Origin: Thermodesulfobacteriota bacterium
Lineage (GTDB): Bacteria > Desulfobacterota_D > UBA1144 > Nemesobacterales > UBA2774
DNA: 44,968 bases
Reading direction: 5' to 3'
NCBI GenBank assembly: GCA_040754335.1
Contig: JBFMCV010000009.1
Location: 1 to 44,968 of the forward strand
Shown: positions 42,601-44,968 of the stretch, piece by piece
How positions within the stretch are numbered: the stretch's first letter is position 1
How the letters are laid out: each line of letters starts with the position of its first letter
Notes under the pieces: generated by a model
Database searches by the model: none
The model's input: the letters and a program-made list of their open reading frames with translations, nothing else
Told to the model about the DNA's origin: nothing
Program-made: the position numbers and the translations under genes

Positions 42601-43882
42601 CGCGTCCTGCTACAGGGAGGCGCTTTCGGAATATAAGGGAGCGCTCGAAGACTGCGGTGTTCAAGAACACCCGCTCCAATACGGGAGGATAGAGAAGAAC
42701 ATCGGGATCGTCTGCGGGGTTCTGGCCGAGGCGGAAGACCGCCCGGAGTATTACGTGCAGGCGGCTGACGCGTTCACGAAGGCGCTCGCGGTCTCAGGCC
42801 CGGGGGAGCACCCCGCCGATTACGCGGAGATACATAAGTTCATGGGCATGGCGCTCGGGAATATAGCGAGGAACGAGGGCGATCCCGAATATTACAGGCG
42901 GGCTATAGAGTCTTACGACAAGGCGCTCGGAGCCGCTCCCGTCGAGTCCCCGCCCAGGGATTACGGCCTGATAATGAAGCAGAGGGCGCAGGCCTGCGAG
43001 GGCCTGTTCAGGTTCACCGACTCCCCGGACGACCTGAAATCGGCCGCGCTCTCTTTCGAGGAGGCGCTCGGGTATTACACCTTCGAGCGTGCGCCCGCCG
43101 AGTACGCCTCGATCACCGGCGGCCTCGGCGCGATATACCGGCAGCTCGCCGAGAAAGAAGACCCGGCAGAGAACTGCAGGCACGCTCTCAGGTGCTACGA
43201 GCGGCTGCTCAGGGTCTATAACATAAAGGAATATCCCCTCGAATACGCGGCCACCCAGAACAACCTCGGCATCGTATACAGGACGCTCGCGGAGCGCGAG
43301 GAGAAGGGCAAGAACTGCAAGAGGGCCGTCAACGCGTACAGGGACGCGCTCAGGGTGTACAACGAAAGGGAGCACCCTGCCCTTTACGGCTCGACAAAGA
43401 ACAACCTCGGCACCGCGTACATGACGCTCGCCGAAGTTGAGGAGAAGGAAGCCAACTGCAGGATGGCGCGGGGAGCTTTCGAGGACGCGCTCAAGGTGAG
43501 GACCATACAGGCCTACCCGATGCAGTTCGCCGCGACCCAGAACAACCTCGGAGTCGTCTACAGGATACTCTCGGAGGTGGAGGACAGGGCGAGGAACTGC
43601 AAGAGGGCGATAAACGCTTACGAGACGGCGCTCATAGTATATACGATAGACAAGTTCCCGATACAATACGCGACAACGCAGAACAACATAGGCGGGGCGT
43701 ATACGACTCTGGCCGAGGAAGAGGACAGGGCGAGGAACTGCGACAGGGCAGCCGAAGCGTACCAGGAAGCGCTCAAGGTGTTCACTAAAAATTCCTACCC
43801 CGCCCAGTACGAGATCGTGAAAGCGAACCTCGAGCTCCTATGCGAATTCAGCGGGAAGGAGATCACGTCGGCCGCCTCCTGA
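39689..43882 (+). CDS. Giant TPR-repeat protein with Rossmann/TIR- or NDT-like N-terminal domain
   Basis: The 1397-residue product has no signal peptide and is probably cytoplasmic. Residues about 25-180 look like a flavodoxin-like alpha/beta domain: TCIVLDGGRGRSG, then FEELASECVLGVLIPD, then EELYELGFLRGRGKFILTLG. The YELGF...GKFI pattern (Glu99) recalls TIR-like and nucleoside 2-deoxyribosyltransferase folds. From about 215 to 1390 there are about 20 TPR-like helical repeats of 45-48 residues, split by an acidic Pro-rich linker (about 767-834). The last four repeats are the most regular (TQNNLGIVYRTLAE, NCKRAVNAYRDAL). GAGGA precedes the ATG. A c-di-GMP-I riboswitch lies in its leader. No named family is recognised; a sensor/effector with a solenoid for partner binding is inferred. 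Confidence 0.8.
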   Translation: MPGVNVTGRGRSGAATRLIGNDGELTCIVLDGGRGRSGIPHALLGPLRDYFARKGIRVSLLSDSASLNGHNIERFEELASECVLGVLIPDGLGPEELYELGFLRGRGKFILTLGYNETGAEADSREAQGPDEARAYCDKFASAHLPGFTAAVPGGFPEAGLMESLDNALPGIIDRYIVDSLAGAGAGSGAGTESLCDTALRISEYFASRKGFGLPELDAVFEELETWESRTGRRVPPRVLACLASLYEGLPDVNENGDTEHQCAGKRVYVYERILERETPGFLAGITAKKLADLLYLRSSGEGGEAGDAERAAGLYREALGFFAPDRHPREFAAVRNNLGAALVALCLMSGEPGHAREAAELLGETLSSEIFENSPSERTLVQRNLASAYAALALHEDPRGNYQKSVELLNEALEVFKSGGLERETAEACIEIGDAYKSLGDLEADANNPGKAVEFYDQALLYYPEEIARREHAASGRKLGGAFERLYRESGDEGELRKAIAAYSESLYASGVSGTPGIRETALSLSALYTELAGLLETSGDYEGAVESCKGLLSLYDPLDHPNEYAEAHIKIGGLLARMADIDDRALNTELAVDSYKEALVYLEGESCPERRRELYGIVGGLLRVLAGEEAGDLSRRIGFYQEALGYYSAGLYPYEHALIEMALGGAYSELGSADEPVENAWKAVESYRRALEYLNPEEHRPEFASAQYELGRLYARLYDVSKEREMLDLSAGAFERAVAHLTSEGEPGEFEEAVKGLELARGLITEAETAAAPPEEPPSVIEVGTAEEEIERERPLLTIVKEEESGEPPGEPQSAESADIDSPEPEAEFDNPAEAVEYYEQALENVSREDSPAGHASLKLRLGRAYVELGESGGGANSFRKALRAYEDSLAYYNADAFPLEFAEAQKGAASSWMRIADQTGDVKGYERAAASYREALRVTAGESGRRGRVEIKERIGDIYRTLAQMNGDASCYREALSEYKGALEDCGVQEHPLQYGRIEKNIGIVCGVLAEAEDRPEYYVQAADAFTKALAVSGPGEHPADYAEIHKFMGMALGNIARNEGDPEYYRRAIESYDKALGAAPVESPPRDYGLIMKQRAQACEGLFRFTDSPDDLKSAALSFEEALGYYTFERAPAEYASITGGLGAIYRQLAEKEDPAENCRHALRCYERLLRVYNIKEYPLEYAATQNNLGIVYRTLAEREEKGKNCKRAVNAYRDALRVYNEREHPALYGSTKNNLGTAYMTLAEVEEKEANCRMARGAFEDALKVRTIQAYPMQFAATQNNLGVVYRILSEVEDRARNCKRAINAYETALIVYTIDKFPIQYATTQNNIGGAYTTLAEEEDRARNCDRAAEAYQEALKVFTKNSYPAQYEIVKANLELLCEFSGKEITSAAS

Positions 43883-43948
43883 GCGCGGTCCCGGCGCAAT
43901 TTCGCGGTTTTTACTTTCACCCCCGGAACGAATATATTAATAACAGTT

Positions 43949-44494
43949 TTGAGGAACGCTCTCGCACTACTTTTATTCCTTCACGTCATTCTCTCGGGCG
44001 AATCGGCCTTCGCCGTCGGCAAGGAAACGCTCGTCGATATAACGGGCGTGGCCGTCGTCGTCGACGATGTGTCGTCTGCCGCGGGGGCGGACGGTCTCAA
44101 GGAAGCCGACGTCAAGGCGCTCGTCGAGGACAGGCTCGCGAGGGCGAACATCATGGTGCTCGAAGACCGCAAGTGGACGAGCGTCTTCGGGGGCTCCTAT
44201 CTCCTTGTCAAGATAATAGCGTCGAAGGCCGTGAGCGGGGACAGGTACGCGGTCTACGTCGACATGGAGCTGTATCAGACCGTCGTGCTCATGGGTAAGA
44301 AGCTCGGGCAGAACATCAACACGGCGGCCGCCACGTGGTCCGCGGGGATGCTCCTCTCCTGCAACGCCGCAGTGATAAAGGACTGCGTCGAGGGGACGGT
44401 CGGGGAGCTCACGGACCTCTTCATCAAGGACTACATAGAGGTGAACACTCTCAGGTGGAAGCAGGAGCAGGAGAGGCTCCAGAAGGAGGAGTGA
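43949..44494 (+). CDS. Small exported protein downstream of the TPR gene
   Basis: The 181-residue product begins at a TTG (no ATG precedes the signal peptide) and has a clear signal sequence ending ESAFA, so it is predicted to be periplasmic. The mature part begins VDITGVAVVVDDVSSAAG and contains DVKALVEDRLARANIMVLED and DRYAVYVDMELYQTVVLMG, an alpha/beta pattern seen in uncharacterised periplasmic proteins. It ends in a charged helix (WKQEQERLQKEE). No Shine-Dalgarno is evident, so the start is uncertain. It follows the TPR stop by 66 nt with no visible terminator, so it is probably on the same c-di-GMP-controlled transcript. Confidence 0.72.
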   Translation: MRNALALLLFLHVILSGESAFAVGKETLVDITGVAVVVDDVSSAAGADGLKEADVKALVEDRLARANIMVLEDRKWTSVFGGSYLLVKIIASKAVSGDRYAVYVDMELYQTVVLMGKKLGQNINTAAATWSAGMLLSCNAAVIKDCVEGTVGELTDLFIKDYIEVNTLRWKQEQERLQKEE

Positions 44495-44710
44495 AGGGGC
44501 GGCGAGTCGCCGCGGACGTATGAATGTGCAGCCCGTTCATGCTTCGATCCATCGACTTCGCTCAGGACAGGCGCGCAGTTCAGGAATAACTTGGTTCCAT
44601 AATTTGGCTAAAGCTGAGGAGCGACAGAGGGATCGTATACGGGCGCAGGTTCTGCGCCTCAGTACGAACGGGTTTTTGTCTTTAATTTTCTCCTTTGGAA
44701 AAGAACGAAT

Positions 44711-44890
44711 GCAAGCAAGCAACAGATTCGAACGAGTGAGAATCTGGACTCTGCGGGTTGAATACTCGAATGTATGTATGCTTGAGATGCACTATTGAAA
44801 CCAAAACAATTCGGATGTCATTCCAACAAAGGCAGATGAGTAAGTCAACTTTCGCCTCGTCGTGGCCTCAGCCAAAGTAGGTTAGGGTGG
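44711..44890. repeat. Dispersed intergenic repeat, copy 2
   Basis: This copy shares ordered words with 30346-30450: GCAAGCAAGC near 44714, CAACAAAGGCAGATG at 44824-44838, then TCAACTTTCG, AGCCAAAGTAG and TTAGGGTGGATTTT. About 85 nt of unrelated sequence is inserted between the left and right halves relative to copy 1. The 474-nt region from 44495 to the window end holds no convincing gene. Confidence 0.55.
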
Positions 44891-44910
44891 ATTTTTCTTT
44901 TCTTATTTTA

Positions 44911-44968
44911 AATCCCCCTAAATCCCCCTAAATCCCCCTAAATCCCCCTAAATCCCCCTAAATCCCCC
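44911..44968. repeat. Tandem array of AATCCCCCTA (10-bp unit) reaching the window end
   Basis: Five exact copies of AATCCCCCTA plus eight further bases run to the last base. The array is preceded by TTAGGGTGGATTTTTC, part of which is close to the reverse complement of the unit. True length is unknown because the window is cut inside it. Confidence 0.9.

Noticed and set aside
44520-44798. 92-codon plus-strand open frame near the window end
   Set aside because: It is made of intergenic repeat sequence related to 2596-2630 and to the dispersed repeat. No Shine-Dalgarno or protein signature.
1-44968. CRISPR arrays, tRNA and rRNA genes
   Set aside because: No regularly spaced direct repeats with unique spacers, no tRNA cloverleaf with GTTCRANNC-type arms and no rRNA-like segment was found by eye. 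The only tandem array (44911 onward) has no spacers.

Overview
The window looks like chromosomal DNA of an aerobic, Gram-negative, fairly GC-rich bacterium. The evidence is an Omp85 outer-membrane assembly protein, a TatA/B protein, an HlyD adaptor, several lipobox lipoproteins, a twin-arginine-anchored Rieske protein and a caa3-type oxidase. gatB (indirect Gln/Asn-tRNA charging), a cyclic-di-GMP-I riboswitch and TGTCATTCCCGA / TGTCATTGCGAG palindromic repeats fit a Desulfobacterota-like or related candidate lineage (for example Dadabacteria). The sequence alone does not fix the taxon. I saw no rRNA, tRNA or CRISPR.

Layout. 1-2.4 kb: the C-terminal end of an IS110-like transposase, gatB (-) and a PIG-L deacetylase (+). 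2.7-5.3 kb: a (-) run with a DUF4396 membrane protein, an archaeal-type Ogg2 glycosylase and a Ca2+/Na+ antiporter. 5.5-10.8 kb: a (+) export/ion cluster (FUSC protein, CPA1 antiporter, small lipoprotein, HlyD adaptor), whose promoter mirrors that of the divergent DUF4396 gene. 10.9-18.4 kb: a GT2 glycosyltransferase (-), an AT-rich lipoprotein (+), then a (-) run of a flavoprotein/polyferredoxin fusion, a DUF547 protein, a GH15-like glycosidase and an RskA anti-sigma / ECF sigma pair. 18.7-21.8 kb: a lipid-anchored HtrA protease and a type II NADH dehydrogenase (+). 21.8-28.1 kb: one (-) operon coxB-coxA-coxC-ctaG-coxD-Rieske-cytochrome b/c, driven by a consensus promoter. NADH dehydrogenase, bc complex and caa3 oxidase together would form a short NADH-to-oxygen chain. 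28.4-35.8 kb: Omp85 protein, TatA/B, a zinc-less MDR oxidoreductase, a DUF4239-like membrane protein, a degenerate M3-like peptidase and an MFS transporter. 36-39.2 kb: an 827-aa HEAT-repeat protein and a small zinc-ribbon protein.

39.3-44.5 kb is the most unusual region. A sigma-70-like promoter leads into a textbook c-di-GMP-I (GEMM) riboswitch. A roughly 180-nt leader with a nested hairpin follows, then a 1397-aa protein with a Rossmann/TIR- or deoxyribosyltransferase-like N-terminal domain and about 20 TPR-like repeats, and then a small exported protein. I read this as a candidate c-di-GMP-responsive scaffold/effector operon.

The intergenic regions carry several dispersed palindromes. 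The window ends inside a 10-bp tandem repeat array.
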